Assembly: GCA_026413185.1 (NCBI GenBank)
Contig: CM048647.1
Span: 28,857,619 to 28,921,618 of the forward strand
DNA from: Pueraria montana var. lobata
Lineage: Eukaryota > Streptophyta > Magnoliopsida > Fabales > Fabaceae
DNA: 64,000 nt
Direction: 5' to 3'
Positions 34,431 through 46,508 of the stretch are shown here, piece after piece; within the stretch, counting starts at the first letter, position 1; every line of letters begins with the position of its first letter. Both the position numbers and the translations under genes were made by a program. The notes beneath the pieces are model-generated. The model worked only from the letters and a program-made list of their open reading frames with translations, was not told the origin of the DNA and made no database searches.

Positions 34431-34688
34431 GAGTAAATTACAGCAACACCCCCTGAGGTTTCGTGTAATTACACATGCACCCCCTGCTTTTTTAACCATT
34501 ACTTTGGCACCCCTGTAGGGGGTGTTAGTGTAAGGTTTGAGAGGGTGCCACTGTAATGTTTACAAACATATCAGGGGGTGTTAGTGTAATGTTTTCAAAC
34601 TTAAAGGGGTGCTAGTGTAGGAAAATAAAAAAGAGTGAGGTTATGTGTAATTACATGAAACCTCAGGGGGTGCTACTGTAATTTACTC
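34431..34688. mobile_element. Mutator-type MITE with 9-bp target-site duplication
   Basis: The ends GAGTAAATTACAGCAACACC and, inverted, GAGTAAATTACAGTAGCACC both continue CCCTGAGGTTTC, giving inverted repeats of about 44 bp with few mismatches. A perfect 9-bp duplication TAATATTAA lies on each side (34422-34430 and 34689-34697), the size typical of Mutator-like elements. At 258 bp it is non-coding. It shares its first ten bases with the ends of the larger element at 37540-40332. Confidence 0.9.
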
Positions 34689-34833
34689 TAATATTAATGT
34701 TTTGCACTATCAATGGATATAAATTAAACTCTTCTTTGGTTTGTATTTTTTTCAATATCTTTATTTTGAAAACAAATCAAGATATTTAATATTATAATAC
34801 TCATTAGAACTTATCTTTTTAATATATGAGATA

Positions 34834-34837
<4 letters not shown>

Positions 34838-34899
<62 letters not shown>
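34838..34899 (+). repeat. (AT)n microsatellite
   Basis: An uninterrupted AT run of about 60 bases. Confidence 0.95.
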
Positions 34900-34900
<1 letters not shown>

Positions 34901-35487
34901 CTCGTACTTGCACTTATTCTCATTGATTTTTACTAGTAAATAATGACTCTAGACCCATCTCCATTGAATGGGTAATTATTATATTTATTTATTGCAAATA
35001 TTTTTTATGAATATCCATAAAATCTGGATAGAATTGTCATCCTTTGTAAAATTCAAATTTCTTTAAGGAAAATACTAACCAGTGCCCTAGGTTAAAGAAG
35101 TAAAAGGGGAAAGATTTTTATTGGAATACATAAAAATACATTCCTTTGTGATTTTAAAATGCCTCCATATGATTTCAAATAATTTTTTTTCTCTCTTTTA
35201 ATTCCTTCCTTAACTAGTGTCCCAGTGCCCTAAGGGCTTAGTGCACTGATTATTTAATTTTTACAAGTTAAATCAAAATCAAGCTACAATTGAAATGAAA
35301 AAAAAAAAAACTCACATCTAATTTGAATTCAGAATTTAAAATGCAACTCATTTGAGTAGGTAGGACCAGCTTAATTAGTCCAACCTATTATATCACCACT
35401 ATTCATTGGCTAAGCCAAGCCTATGTAGCTTCTAATTGGGTATTTAATTAGACAACCAAAGCCGCAAGAGTCAGTCAGCAAAGGAAG

Positions 35488-36069
35488 ATGGCAACAACAA
35501 CCTTCAAGTACCTTATTTCCATCCTCTTCCTCACCCTCACCATCAAAGGTATGCTCCAATATTCCTTTAAATTTCCACTTTTTCTCTTCTTCTCACCCAT
35601 CTTTCCCCATCCTAACCAATTTCTTTTCTTTCTTCTTTTTTTTTTTTTTTTTTTGATGAGCCCATCCTAACCAATTTCATTAAACTTTTTCGGTTTCACC
35701 ATGATTTTCCCTCTTTTTTGCTTCAATTGATCCACAAAATTTTCACTTTTATCAGGGTCATGTGACTGTTCCTTGAACAACATCAATATTGGCACAACAA
35801 GAACCGGGAGAGTAATACAGGGCCAGCCAGAGTGGAACGTGACCGTGATCAACAACTGCAACTGTGAACAGAGTAAGATAAAGTTGTCTTGCAAAGGGTT
35901 TCAGAGTGCAGAAAGTATTGACCCATCAATTCTTTCCATGGAAGGTGATAGCTGCCTCCTCATCAATGGTAATCCCTTGAAGGGTTCAGATACTGTTAAC
36001 TTCTCCTATGCCTGGGATCCTCCCTTTCTGATGTTGCCTACAAGCTCTGTTATAGGTCCTTGTTCATAG
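35488..36069 (+). CDS. TPD1-like (TAPETUM DETERMINANT 1-like) secreted cysteine-rich protein, two exons
   Basis: Exon 1 is 35488-35548 and exon 2 is 35756-36069, joined across a 207-base intron with GTATGC donor and TATCAG acceptor; together they encode 124 residues. Residues 1-21 are a signal peptide (LISILFLTLTIKG). The mature part has the TPD1 family pattern: CDCSLNNINIGTTRTGR, QPEWNVTVINNCNC, IKLSCKGF, GDSCLLINGNPL, FSYAWDPPF and a C-terminal GPCS. Seven cysteines are at 23, 25, 55, 57, 66, 87 and 123. TPD1 itself is a secreted ligand of the receptor kinase EMS1/EXS that sets tapetal cell fate in anthers. This shorter relative lacks the long N-terminal region of TPD1, as do many TPD1-like paralogues, so a signalling role is plausible and anther function unproven. 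The gene stands alone between a Mutator MITE and a Pack-MULE candidate. The start is fixed by the signal peptide and correct splice phase. Confidence 0.9.
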
Positions 36070-36233
36070 GAATTTATTTGCTTATTAGAATAGGAAGAAA
36101 AAAAAACAATAATATTGATGATAATAATTGTGAATTTCAAGCTTGCTGTGGATTTCAGTTGATATATACAAGATCATACTAGGAACCTTTGAACTTTCGT
36201 TGATTTTGTATAATTTGATTATTTGCAGCTCCT

Positions 36234-36239
36234 AATAAA
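36234..36239 (+). terminator. Polyadenylation signal, TPD1-like gene
   Basis: AATAAA about 165 bases after the stop codon, the first canonical signal downstream. Confidence 0.5.
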
Positions 36240-37464
36240 ACAGGACATGTAATATGATTTGATCCAGAATTAATAATATACAAATCAATGGATATCAATT
36301 ATTGTGGTGGGTTATATTGTAATGAAAACATTGTGCGTTGTTACATTCGTGTGTGGATATAGAGCATTTAAAGGTCCTAATCCTTTTTTTGTTCAGAAAG
36401 GTCCTAATCTTAGAACATACAGACTGTCTTCAAATTTGTCACTAGTTTCTTTACCTTTTTTTTTTTTTTTTCTGTTCTATTTTCATTTTGGCATTATTAA
36501 TGTATGTATAGTGGGTACGTATGTCGGAGAGAACCATGCGACAATAACAATCAATATTCCCTATGAGAATTTCATTTATATCAATTGAAAACAATCAATT
36601 GTTTAAAATATAATTGATATTTGAAAAAAAAAAGAAACTATGCACTGACTGTAAAACTATTTTATACTGTCATTCAATCATAACCCATAATTTATGGTAA
36701 GTTTGTTGACTTTTACAAAATTATCTTAAAAGTCATGTAAACGGTGATTTGTTATTAGACGACAGTGTATAATAGTTTTACACTGTCAATGCATCACCAT
36801 TAAATTCTTGATATTTAATGTCACTAATAATATTTTTCAACAATCATTTGAAACATTTTGGTCTATAACTTCTTGCATTGCTTTAATTATAAACAATTTA
36901 TCAATACAAATTATTTGAATTATTTAAACTTCAATCAACATAAATTAGTTTCTCTAATGGATATTAGTCATTGGCAAAATCAGTGGATACTCCGTACCAA
37001 TGACATGGTAATAAAAAAACATAAATTAGTTTCAATCAATATATATTAATTATAATCAGACCATATTATTTATTTTTGTATTATTTTTATCTAGAATACC
37101 TAGCTATTATCTACATGTATCTTATCAATTAAATTACGGTTTGTAAATATTGAGACAAATCAATTAGTATGATGAATTACAAAGATGAAATTATCATTAC
37201 TTCAATTGATATATTGTCACATATTGATTGATTATAATTATGCCACAATGATTTTTTTGTGTGTGTGAAATGATAAATATAAAATTGTTATTTGATTGAT
37301 TGTGAAATTAACTCATTGACAATTATTGATCGATTGTAATTTGATAAATTGAGATAGTCATATATTGAGAGTTCAATTGATAAAATTAGATGGACAGATT
37401 GATTGTAATTATGTCACTTTTAGTGTTTGAATTTATATTGATTATTGGTTTAAATAAATGAGTG
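36240..37464. other. Intergenic, no gene seen
   Basis: AT-rich sequence. A phrase around GATATTAGTCATTGGC and GGATACTCCG (36959-37005) recurs at 40734-40780 as part of a SINE-like repeat. Confidence 0.4.
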
Positions 37465-37465
37465 A

Positions 37466-37537
<72 letters not shown>
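37465..37537 (+). repeat. (AT)n microsatellite
   Basis: A run of AT dinucleotides over 70 bases long, directly left of the MULE terminus at 37540. Confidence 0.95.
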
Positions 37538-37541
<4 letters not shown>

Positions 37542-38701
37542 GTAAATTATAATGACTCCCTTAATATTTGTCTTAATTAAACTTGATACCCCTTCATTGT
37601 TTTTCATTACTTTTATCCCCTGCACTTACAACGTTAAATTTTTTGTTAAAAATAAATTTTAAACAAAAAAAATATTCTTTCTTTTGTGAAAAATCCATGT
37701 TGCCCCTTTCCTTTCCCTCTGCCCAAACCCACTCTTTACCACACCATCTCCATTCTTTACAAAAATCTCAGCCAAGGGGTAATCCCCAACAAGAACAAAC
37801 ACCGGCTTGGCCTTGTAAGCGGTGAGTTGCTTGGAGGTTTCGACAGCAGTGTAAAAGAGACTTTTTTTACTGAAATAATCCAAAACAAAAAATTAAATAC
37901 TGAAATAACCCTCTCCTAACTTTATTTACATGAATGACTCATCTATTTATATAAGAGAAAAAAGAACCTCTCACTTGACACATGTCACTCTTTCATAAAA
38001 AAATTTCCTCCAAAACTTCTCTCTCTTTTCAACTTTTCTCTCTTTCTTACTTTTTTGTTTTACTTTTTTGTGATTTTTTCATTTTTTTTTCTTTTTTTCT
38101 TTTCTATTATCTATATAAGTAAATTTGTATTCTTTTCTCTGTCATTATTTTTTAACATGTATTTTTTTATACTTTTATATATTTATTTATATTATTATAT
38201 TAGTTATACCTTTATTACATTACTATTTTATATCTTTTATTTATAAAATTTTATATTCTTGAAATCTTTAATAAAATAATATGCTCAATATTACATAAAA
38301 GTATGTTATTATTTATATTAAATGCATGATAAATTTATATAATTACTTATTTAAATTAATTATAATTTATTAAATAAAATTTATATTAATTAGTTAACAT
38401 ATTTACTACAAAATAACATTTGGATTCTATGTTTAATAACTTTATATGTAATGATTATATGCTTTATACTTTTTATATATTTAGATTATTATATTATTTA
38501 TATTTTTATTATATTACTGTTTTATATCATTTATTTACAAAATTTTATATTCTTCAAATATTTAATATAATAATATGCTCAATATCACACAAAAATATGT
38601 TATTATTTATATTTAATGATAATTTCTTTTACTTAATTATACAATATTTACCTGAGACTAAAAGTGAGGCCAGTATAAAATATAAAAATATTAATTATGA
38701 T

Positions 38702-38957
38702 ATTCCTTCCATTCTAAATTGATTCATGTTTTAACATTGAAAAAAATTCCATATTAAAACATTCATTTCAATTTTTTCCTCTAATAAATACTACTATTAT
38801 CAAAGACTTAATAATACATTTATTGAAATTAAGAAAGGGAATAAAGATATTTTAATAAAATTGTTCCTTAATAAATACTATTATCTTGGAATACTTACTT
38901 TTTGTAATCTATATAAAAAAAATCTTAAATACCATTCAATTTGGGACGAAAGGGGTA
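38702..38957. mobile_element. Stowaway-like MITE nested in the Pack-MULE
   Basis: The left end TATTCCTTCCATTCTAAATT and the inverted right end ATACCCCTTTCGTCCCAAAT are related to the CTCCCTCCGTCCCAAA Stowaway consensus and lead into GATTCATG and GAATGGTA. The ends are worn, so it is older than the elements at 25687 and 28866. Confidence 0.5.
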
Positions 38958-39534
38958 TATAATATATGATTTTTTACCGATTCAAGTCACCAAAGTTATA
39001 TCATTGATTCATCTACGTCAAAACTATGGTAATACACTATTGTTCGAACCAAAAAACCTTATGCATAAAAAAAAAATACAAAAACTTACCATGAAAAACT
39101 TGAAACACATTTAAAATTTTATTTCACACCAATTTAACATTTGATTTTAAAAAAATAACTATTATTCATCACAATTTTTTAAACAAATTTTAACAATTTT
39201 TTTAAAAAGGAAAACAGAAAATTTTTAAAAAGAAAAAGAAAAAAAATTGTTGAGAAATCGATTTTGGAGCAACCGATTTCTCACAAGCATTTTTTTAAAA
39301 CAAATCAAATAAATAAAGATGAGAAATTGGTTGTGGGCAAACTGATTTCTCACTTCAAATAGTGATTTGGGTTACTCAAGTAAATAATATGCCAAATGGG
39401 TTAATTGGATATTTATTTTAATTTTTTGTTCTATTCACGTAAAAAATTCTGTAAAAGAGGTTGGTGGTGGTGGCCACGGTGCCAAGCATGGAGGCCGCCA
39501 TGAAGGAGAACACGAACTCCGTGAACCCATTACC

Positions 39535-39700
39535 CTACAACCCTTGACGAGGTTGAGGAAGGGGTTGACCTCATCGGTGCTGTCAATGGCAAGATTGACG
39601 ACAAGGTGGGCGTCGAGATCTAAAAGGGAGATCTTGAGGGAGAAGGCCTATTCGTGGGTTTTGGTGGAGGTGGGGATTCTGATGATGTCTCTGAGTTTGT
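39535..39700 (-). pseudogene. Ribose-5-phosphate isomerase fragment captured in a MULE
   Basis: On the minus strand the frame reads LRDIIRIPTSTKTHE, a TAG stop, AFSLKISLLDLDAH, LVVNLAIDSTDEVNP and FLNLVKG. This is the plant ribose-5-phosphate isomerase A core (IPTS-KTHEQA-SLGIPLSDLDAHPVVDLAIDGADEVDP-LNLVKG), the enzyme that interconverts ribose-5-phosphate and ribulose-5-phosphate in the pentose phosphate and Calvin pathways. Several substrate-loop residues are changed (DGADE to DSTDE) and a glutamine codon has become TAG. The GC-rich sequences on both sides (39440-39535 and 39700-39755) do not continue the enzyme, so the junctions look like fusions to other captured pieces. Confidence 0.75.
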
Positions 39701-40332
39701 CGTCGATGACGTAGGACACCCCGTCATCGTCGATTCCCATGTTCTTTGGCGACGACGTTCACTTGCTTGTTATTCATAATTGTGTTTATGTTTTCTCTTT
39801 TCTTTATTGTGAGTTCATGACTGAAATTGTGAGTAGGTGCTAATGATTGGGAGGATTTGCTTAGGTTGTGTTGTGTTGAATGTTCAATTTTTTTTTTCTG
39901 TTAGGGCAATAATTGGTTCTAAAATTGTGTATTGTTTTATAGGGAGAGCATATGGAAAGCATAGATTGGCTTTGGATATCTTGATTTGAATTTTTTGAAA
40001 ATCTTCATACTTAGATTCCATGCTTTTTTGTTGCTGGAAAGTGTTGGATAGATTAAAAAAAAAAAAAAAGCTCTTCACTTTCAGATTTTTTTTTCTTTAC
40101 TCAAAGCGCCTAAATGTTAAATAAGACAAGGGTATTTTGGGGAAAATTTTTCATTAAAAATCATGTGTAACTCACGTGACGCGTTCTAACTAACATTCCA
40201 AACACCGATTATGCCTAAGGAGATCAGTGTAACAAAAGCCCAACAATTAAGGGGTTTTCTAAAGGGATAAAAAAGGGATGAGTATCGGGTTTAATTAAGG
40301 CAAACCTTTAGGAGAGTTGTTGTAATTTACTC

Positions 40333-41535
40333 TTTTGTTAATGTTAGACCATATTTCAAGCTTTTTATATATCACTTTACTCATACAATTATATGTGCAA
40401 AGCACGAAGATATATTAAGATTATTAACATATAGTAAATTTAAGATAAATTTATTATATAAAAAATATTAATGATGTCCATATTTTAAATTTAAATCATT
40501 TTATATCTTATTAAATAATGTCTATTTAATTTTTTTTATATTAATGTCTATTTAATTTTAAATTGAAGAACAACAATCACATTTATAAACAAAATACATA
40601 ATTACCAAGTCATTGGTTTGAGTAGAACTGGGTTCGGTCCCTTAAAGTAATGTTTTAGATTTGAGCCTTGTGGATAAAAAAAACGTGGTTGGGAAGGGAC
40701 TCAACTAAAGGTGGTCAGCCAAGTTTCTTGGCGGATATTAGTCATCAACAAAGTTGGTGGATACTCCGCACAAATATCGTGGTGACCTAAAAAGAATACA
40801 TAATTATAACAATTTGGTTTCAAGGTATCAAGATATTTAAATTGAAAACCTTCATGTATAATAGTTTTGTATCAATTACAAATCACACTAATTACCATTT
40901 TTATTAGGTGTCAAATTTCAACTTATTTGATCTCAAACACATTTAATGTTATTTGGTGTCCATCCTATTTGTTTTTTGCATATCAATTTAATTCATTTTA
41001 ATCAAATAAATATAGATTTTTAAAATTTATTTAAAAATAATGTTTTCTTTTGTGTTATACATAATTATCTTTATGAATTGACACTCCCAAACTCAAACTA
41101 AATATATCTATTTTGTAATTAATATTTTTTATCTATAGGAATCGAATATAATACTTATTTTATTTTGAGTTTAGATGATATATTGACAATAATATAAACC
41201 TATGTTAGTCAAAAGGATGATGAAAATTACAAAACAACATATATTATTCATCTACCATTGGTGATCATCATCTTGAAGAAAAGGAAATTTGACATCATAC
41301 CAAGTGTCCTATGTACTTTTACCCTTGTAGAAAAATTCAATGACCTACAAAGTGGCCCCCTAGCTACTTATTACGCATGTAATTACTATTGCTCATTATC
41401 TATTCTTTTTCATTTTATATACACTTCTATTTATTTCATTTTAACATCATTAATTTTATTATTATTCATTAATTTTAATTCGTTTATATCTTGTTTTGAC
41501 TTTTGAGTAAAAAAGGTATAAATAGAAGTGGAGGT
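40333..41535. other. Intergenic with a worn SINE-like stretch
   Basis: Bases 40600-40800 contain a tRNA-promoter-like AAGTCATTGGTTTGAGTAGA and CTGGGTTCGGTCCC, an A-run, and then the phrase GATATTAGTCATCAAC shared with 36959. It looks like an old SINE or its relic. No gene is seen in the remainder. Confidence 0.35.
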
Positions 41536-41540
41536 ACCAA

Positions 41541-41621
41541 GGGAGTCTAGCTCAATTGGTTGAGCGTGAGTTATTGTAAATCCCCTGGTATTTGTCTTTG
41601 ATTCCTATGGATAAAAAAAAA
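41541..41621 (+). mobile_element. tRNA-derived SINE
   Basis: It contains TCTAGCTCAATTGGTTGAGC (A-box region) and GGTATTTGTCTTTGATTCC (B-box region) and ends ATAAAAAAAA. The flanks AATAGAAGTGGAGGTA and AATAAAGGTGGAGGGA resemble each other at 13 of 16 bases, an aged target-site duplication. It is the same family as the element at 22360. Confidence 0.7.
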
Positions 41622-42354
41622 TAAAGGTGGAGGGAGGGGCCATGGTCACCCCTAAGTTTTTGAAGTGTATTTATATTGCTAATTTAAATAAAAAATGCCC
41701 CCTCACCTTAACATAAAAGCTAAAATTAAGGGGAATGTTTAATTGTTAAAAATATTGATATTCATGTTGCTAAAATTAATGATATTAAGAAATCTATCTA
41801 GTGATATAGCAATATATTATATTTTGTGATGCTTATTAAAACTTGGGGGTAATATGTGCGATATTAATTTGTTGGGGGTAAAATTTGCTAAAAAGTAAAA
41901 AGTTAGGGGTAAAAGGTGCAATTAAGCCTTTTTGTAATTAAATAAGCCAAGGATGAGTATGTTTTTATTAAAAATCTTATTAGGCCCTGTGTGTCGATGC
42001 AAAGTCATTTCTTAAAACCTGTTAGTTTGGGTTTTAAAGCCCCCACCCCAACAAGCACTTAAGAGACCCTCTTAAGTATTCCTAAAACCTAAATCTAAGT
42101 TCCTTCTACTTAACCCTTTAGGGGACTTTTGCAAGAACCGTCGTTGTTTCTCGCATCCCTTGCCCTTATTTCGAGGTAAAGGGGGAGCAAGTTATCTCAC
42201 TATGGGTATGGATTTGAATTATGGGTAGTAGAATTGTCCAAGATCCCATAGGGATTGTACTTCCTTTCTCTTTTAATTCAATTGACTGGGTTGTGAATAC
42301 CCTAATGCTTTGATTGATGCCATGATTGTTGATTTAGGGTGTTTGGGTTGTCTG
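41622..42354. other. Intergenic, no gene seen
   Basis: Contains 'gggggtaa'/'ttaccccc'-like motifs typical of legume MITEs at 41690-41940, and no coding-like frame. Confidence 0.4.
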
Positions 42355-43139
42355 TGTAACACCCTAGCGGGTACTACCCTCTAAGGTACATTTTTAGTCA
42401 TCAACATGGATAATATAAATGTATATGATATTATTACTCAAAATATAACTATTCAAGGATTTATATCGTTCTTAAGTAATTACATCATATATATGAAAGA
42501 TAATCCCTATACATGGGATCCTATGCCAAAAGAATACATAAAGAGTTCCTTTAACAAAAACTACCCTATAAAGATATTGTTATATACACATAATATCTTC
42601 TAGGCCTCTTGTCTCTATTCTTCAACCTGTTTATTCTGGAACAACAACATTAAACTAATGAGGCAGGGTCTCAGTGAGTGTAAAAGACATGCATTATAAT
42701 CTTTCATCATTTATAAACATACTATAATATGCTACTTTTACATCTCTATTACATAATATTAACATTTACTTTTCATGCTTTAAATTAACTTTCTTTACTT
42801 TTCTTCCGTCCTATGGCATCTATTGAGCTCAATATATCGAAATGTGTCCCTTTCCTTTTATGCCTTGGCCTCGTATTATTCTCCTCCGGCCCGAGGAGCT
42901 ATACCACATCTTTGGAAAGTAGGAAGTGACGGAAGGGGTCCCGCCTACCTTCATAAGAGGGCAAATCTTTTCATTTGCATGCTTAACTTATCAAAACATT
43001 ATACTTTCTTTGATCCCCAAAGGAATCTCATCTTTCTTTAATTAAACATATCATTATCTTTGTAATTCATAAAAACATACTAAACATAATAAGGAAATTA
43101 ACTTGAAAAGGATAAAACTTAACATAATGTTTTAGGGGT

Positions 43140-43466
43140 CAGTCGCTTAAGCCTGCATCCTGTGCTTCGGCCAGCCTGACCCTGGCACCCTGCGCTTAAG
43201 CCCCAAATCCTGTCACTTAAGCGCCAGAGCGCCACGCTTAAGCACCAGAAACTTGTGCTTAAGCGTCAGAGTCCTGCACTTAATCCTGATCCCTGGAGCT
43301 TCTCGCTTAAGCGCCAAACTCCCACGCTTAAGCGCCAATATACCTCGCTTAAGCGCCAGGAATCCTCGCTTAAGCGAGAATCACAGACCATACTTTCAAC
43401 TCCAGGGGCTTCTCGCTTAAGCGCCATGCAGGGCTCGCTTAAGCGAGAGTCCACGACTCTGCAGGT
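43140..43466. repeat. CGCTTAAGCG minisatellite within the LTR
   Basis: About a dozen irregularly spaced copies (roughly every 17-30 bases) of the palindromic core CGCTTAAGCG, many as CGCTTAAGCGCCA or CTCGCTTAAGCGAG, with variable linkers. The surrounding stretch is far more GC-rich than its neighbours. The array is cut off by the nested LTR insertion at 43467. Confidence 0.9.
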
Positions 43467-46400
43467 TGTAACCCCCCTCTAATAAAACATTTTATTTAAA
43501 TATATAATTTATATGATACGTAAAAGTTCTAATTTATAAAATTTTCTTATACAATCTATTAAAATTAAAGTATTTCAAATTTTACATCACTAAAATTTAT
43601 ATAAACACTGCTACAAAATAATTCTAAGTACTACAAATATTGTCTACCCAAATATTTTCCATCCTACAGCTATGGTGATCTCTACATCTTTTCTTTTCAC
43701 TATTCTTCATTCACCTGCATTTACACTTCCCTAGATCTAGGGACAAAATTTACCGGATCAGGCATTTAATTTCTCATACAATTAGAAACAATATCAACCA
43801 TGTACATTTCATATAACAATTAATCAATCACATACATAAACAAATGCAGTATGATTTATGCAAATGAAGTTTTGACTCAAAATTATTTTGACCCTGCTCC
43901 ATGGAGACTTCCCCTTTGAGTGTTTAGTAAGTAACTGGCCTACCATTACGCACTGCAATTCAGCTATCAGCCCCTACTAAACGCGAATAAACTAAACAGA
44001 ATTAGGAGATCAGGATACCCGGAAGGCCACCACGACCGCAACTCAGTCCAGTTTCCAGCCACATGTGGAATTACCAATATCCTTCAACCCACAGACTATA
44101 CAGTCCTGTCTAACTTACTCTGCTCACCCATCATTTCTGAGGACTATCATATTCTCAGTTTGAAAATCTCAATCATCTTTTTAAATACATGACCACCGCA
44201 GTCCCGGTTGGTCAACATCAATCCTTTCTTTATTTTCATGACTACCGCAATCCCGGTTAGTCATCACAGTCCTGGAAATCACTTTCTCCAAAATACTCAT
44301 GCTTATGCAACATGATAATGATCATCAGTAGATAAAATTCTCAGTTAATCATTCTCAAATATTCTTTTAGATTTCATTACTACCGCAGTTCCGGTTAGTC
44401 AACAAAAATCCTTTCTCATTTAAAATCTTTGTTCTTTCCCCAAAAGACTCATGAATATGAAATATGCTAATGGTCACAAGCAAATAATTACTATTAAACA
44501 ATCACATAAAGAAATATAACATTATATCATTAATATTTTTACTAAAATATCAATTAGATCTTTACTATGAAAAATTACTAAACTTTAATCTTTTCCTGAA
44601 ATTCCAATTATGTCATCAAATTGTGAAATTACCTAATTACCCTTATTATTTTCTAAAATTTCCCATTTTACCCTTGATCTTTTTATAAATTTCTGAATGT
44701 GTCCCTAATTCTTCTAGAATCTATGAAATTACCTAATTACCCTCAATCTTTTTATAAAATTCCAATTGTGTCCTCTAAATGTGAAATTACCTAATTACCC
44801 TCAATCTTTTTATAAAATTCCCAACATGTCCTTACATGTGAAATGACTATTTTGCCCTTGGTCTTTTGAAAAATTTACACATAGTATCCTTTGATTATAG
44901 TCATGGCCGAATGGCCCTTATGCCATTCCCAACATTTTTCTCAAAACCACCAAGCCAAAAATTCAATCAATAACAAACCAAATCAAGATTCAATCAAGCT
45001 CAAACACATCAACCAAAGTTCAATTCATCACACATATCATAAAATCAACCAAACATTTGATTCAATCATCTAATTCAAGATTTAAACATCAAAACATATA
45101 AAAGCCCCAAATCAATTTCCTAATTTCATGGTTCTTGATCAAATCTTGAAATTAAACCTAAGGACACGTTTCTCCTACTTCCAATTTGTTTAAATTGAAA
45201 TTAAATGCCAAGATCCTTACCTTGGATCCTTAATTTGATGAAGAATTCTTGAATTCCTTTTCTTCCTTTCTCCCTTGGTTTCTTGAAATTTTAGGGTTTT
45301 CCTTCAATTTCCTTCTCTTTGGCCGAAATTAGATTGAAGTTTGAAAGGTTTGGATTGGTTTATTTCTTAGTTTTGGTTGAAAGGATGAAGTGAAAATGGA
45401 GGGCTGCTGTTGCACTCACTCACGGGTTGGAGAGTTTGGAGAGCTAGGCTTTATGTTTTTTTTTTTCCTTTTGTGTTGTTGTTTCCTTATGCTTTTATTT
45501 AATAATTCTTCACCCAATTTAATTTTTCTACAAGTCCAGCTGCTGCCTCACACGTCCAGCTGTTGTCTTGGTCCAAGGAAATCAGTTTGCCAAGCTTTTC
45601 CAGCCACTTGGACGTTTACCAATGCTTCCTTGGGTGACTTGCCCACTTGCTTGTCAAAAGTCAAAATTTTAAGAAAGTTGTAGACTTTTCTAGAAAGTTT
45701 TTAGGGCTTTTAATTATCTTACAAACTAATTAGAATTTGAAGAAACTAACACCACCATTGGATTCCTCACTATCAAAAACCTTAGGGTAGTGTCTCAATT
45801 ATCTCTTAATCAAAGTCTAATTAGCTTAATTTAGTGACATTAGAAAATTTGAGTTGTCACATTTTGATTGGCTAACACTTTAAAATTTTATTTTTTCTTA
45901 GTTAAACATTTTTAATAATTATTCTAAGTATACTACAATTATTAGATAATTTCATAGATGTCATACAAAATTTTTCTTAATTTTCTGTCTTAAAATTTTA
46001 TCGTAATAATTTCATAGAGTTCTAGCTTTCAGAAAATTCTAACAATTCGAAATTAGCATTTTAATTCTTCAACTGTATATATATTTTTAATCTATATTCA
46101 ATTACCTTTTTTTTTAAGTTACAGATTAGTCCAAAATTTTACACTTGAGAATTTATCCTGGACAGCTGTCTGACATAGTTGTCCAGTCAACAAGCAATTC
46201 CAACAAAACAAGGATGTCAAAAGATTCGGAAAAATTTTCTGAATAGAATAGATTACAGTCTAGTCCAAAATGTTACACCGAAAAATTTATCCTGGACAGC
46301 TGTCTGACACAACTGTCCGGTCAACAAGAAATTTAGGCATAAACAAAAATACTAAAAGACTTAGAAAATTTTACTGAATAGAACTGTATTAATGTTATTA

Positions 46401-46508
46401 TGAAAATATGTACAGAAAATATTCTCTAAAATACAGTACTTAATTTCTCATAATTATTTATATAAAAATATTTACAAATGGTAAAATAATAAAAATGAGG
46501 ATGTTACA
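43467..46508. mobile_element. Solo LTR nested in the LTR at 42355
   Basis: It begins TGTAACCCCCCTC and ends GAGGATGTTACA, flanked by a perfect 5-bp duplication CAGGT (43462-43466 and 46509-46513). Its 3042 bp contain no retroelement genes. Between 44190 and 44420 the phrase ACCGCARTYCCGGTTRGTCA recurs three times. The open frame at 45390-45683 lies inside the LTR and is not a gene. Confidence 0.88.

Larger units (their letters stand above)
37540..40332. mobile_element. Candidate Pack-MULE (Mutator-like element with captured gene fragments)
   Basis: The left end GAGTAAATTATAATGACTCC and the inverted right end GAGTAAATTACAACAACTCT align over about 55 bases, sharing TTTG-CTTAATTAAAC--GATAC further in. 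The termini resemble those of the 258-bp MITE at 34431. The interior holds a ribose-5-phosphate isomerase fragment (39535-39700, minus), a coding-like stretch at 37790-37875 (minus, containing ETSKQLTAYKAKPVFVLVGD, unidentified) and a nested Stowaway-like MITE. No transposase is seen. A 9-bp target-site duplication is not found: the left flank is an expanding AT microsatellite and may have lost it. Gene capture by a MULE is the best reading; chance juxtaposition of two related ends remains possible. Confidence 0.6.

Noticed and set aside
33729..35045. Possible long inverted-end element (GAATGACAATG ... GAATTGTCATCC)
   Set aside because: Matching ends are only about ten bases, no target duplication was found, and other elements lie between, so a single element is not supported.
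36304..36588. 94-residue open frame downstream of the TPD1-like gene
   Set aside because: Low-complexity hydrophobic translation of AT-rich DNA with no homology, past the probable polyadenylation signal.
37386..37625. Open frame with an IYIYIY run
   Set aside because: It is a translation of the (AT)n microsatellite.
41541..41621. tRNA-like promoter boxes suggesting a tRNA gene
   Set aside because: No acceptor stem or cloverleaf can be formed, the unit ends in poly(A), and duplicated flanks mark it as a SINE.
43140..43466. Regularly spaced repeats resembling a CRISPR array
   Set aside because: The repeat core is only 10 bases, spacing varies, and it sits in a plant retrotransposon LTR; no cas genes exist here.
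45390..45683. 97-residue open frame with a hydrophobic stretch and several cysteines
   Set aside because: It lies wholly inside a solo LTR bounded by a perfect CAGGT duplication, and shows no recognised family.
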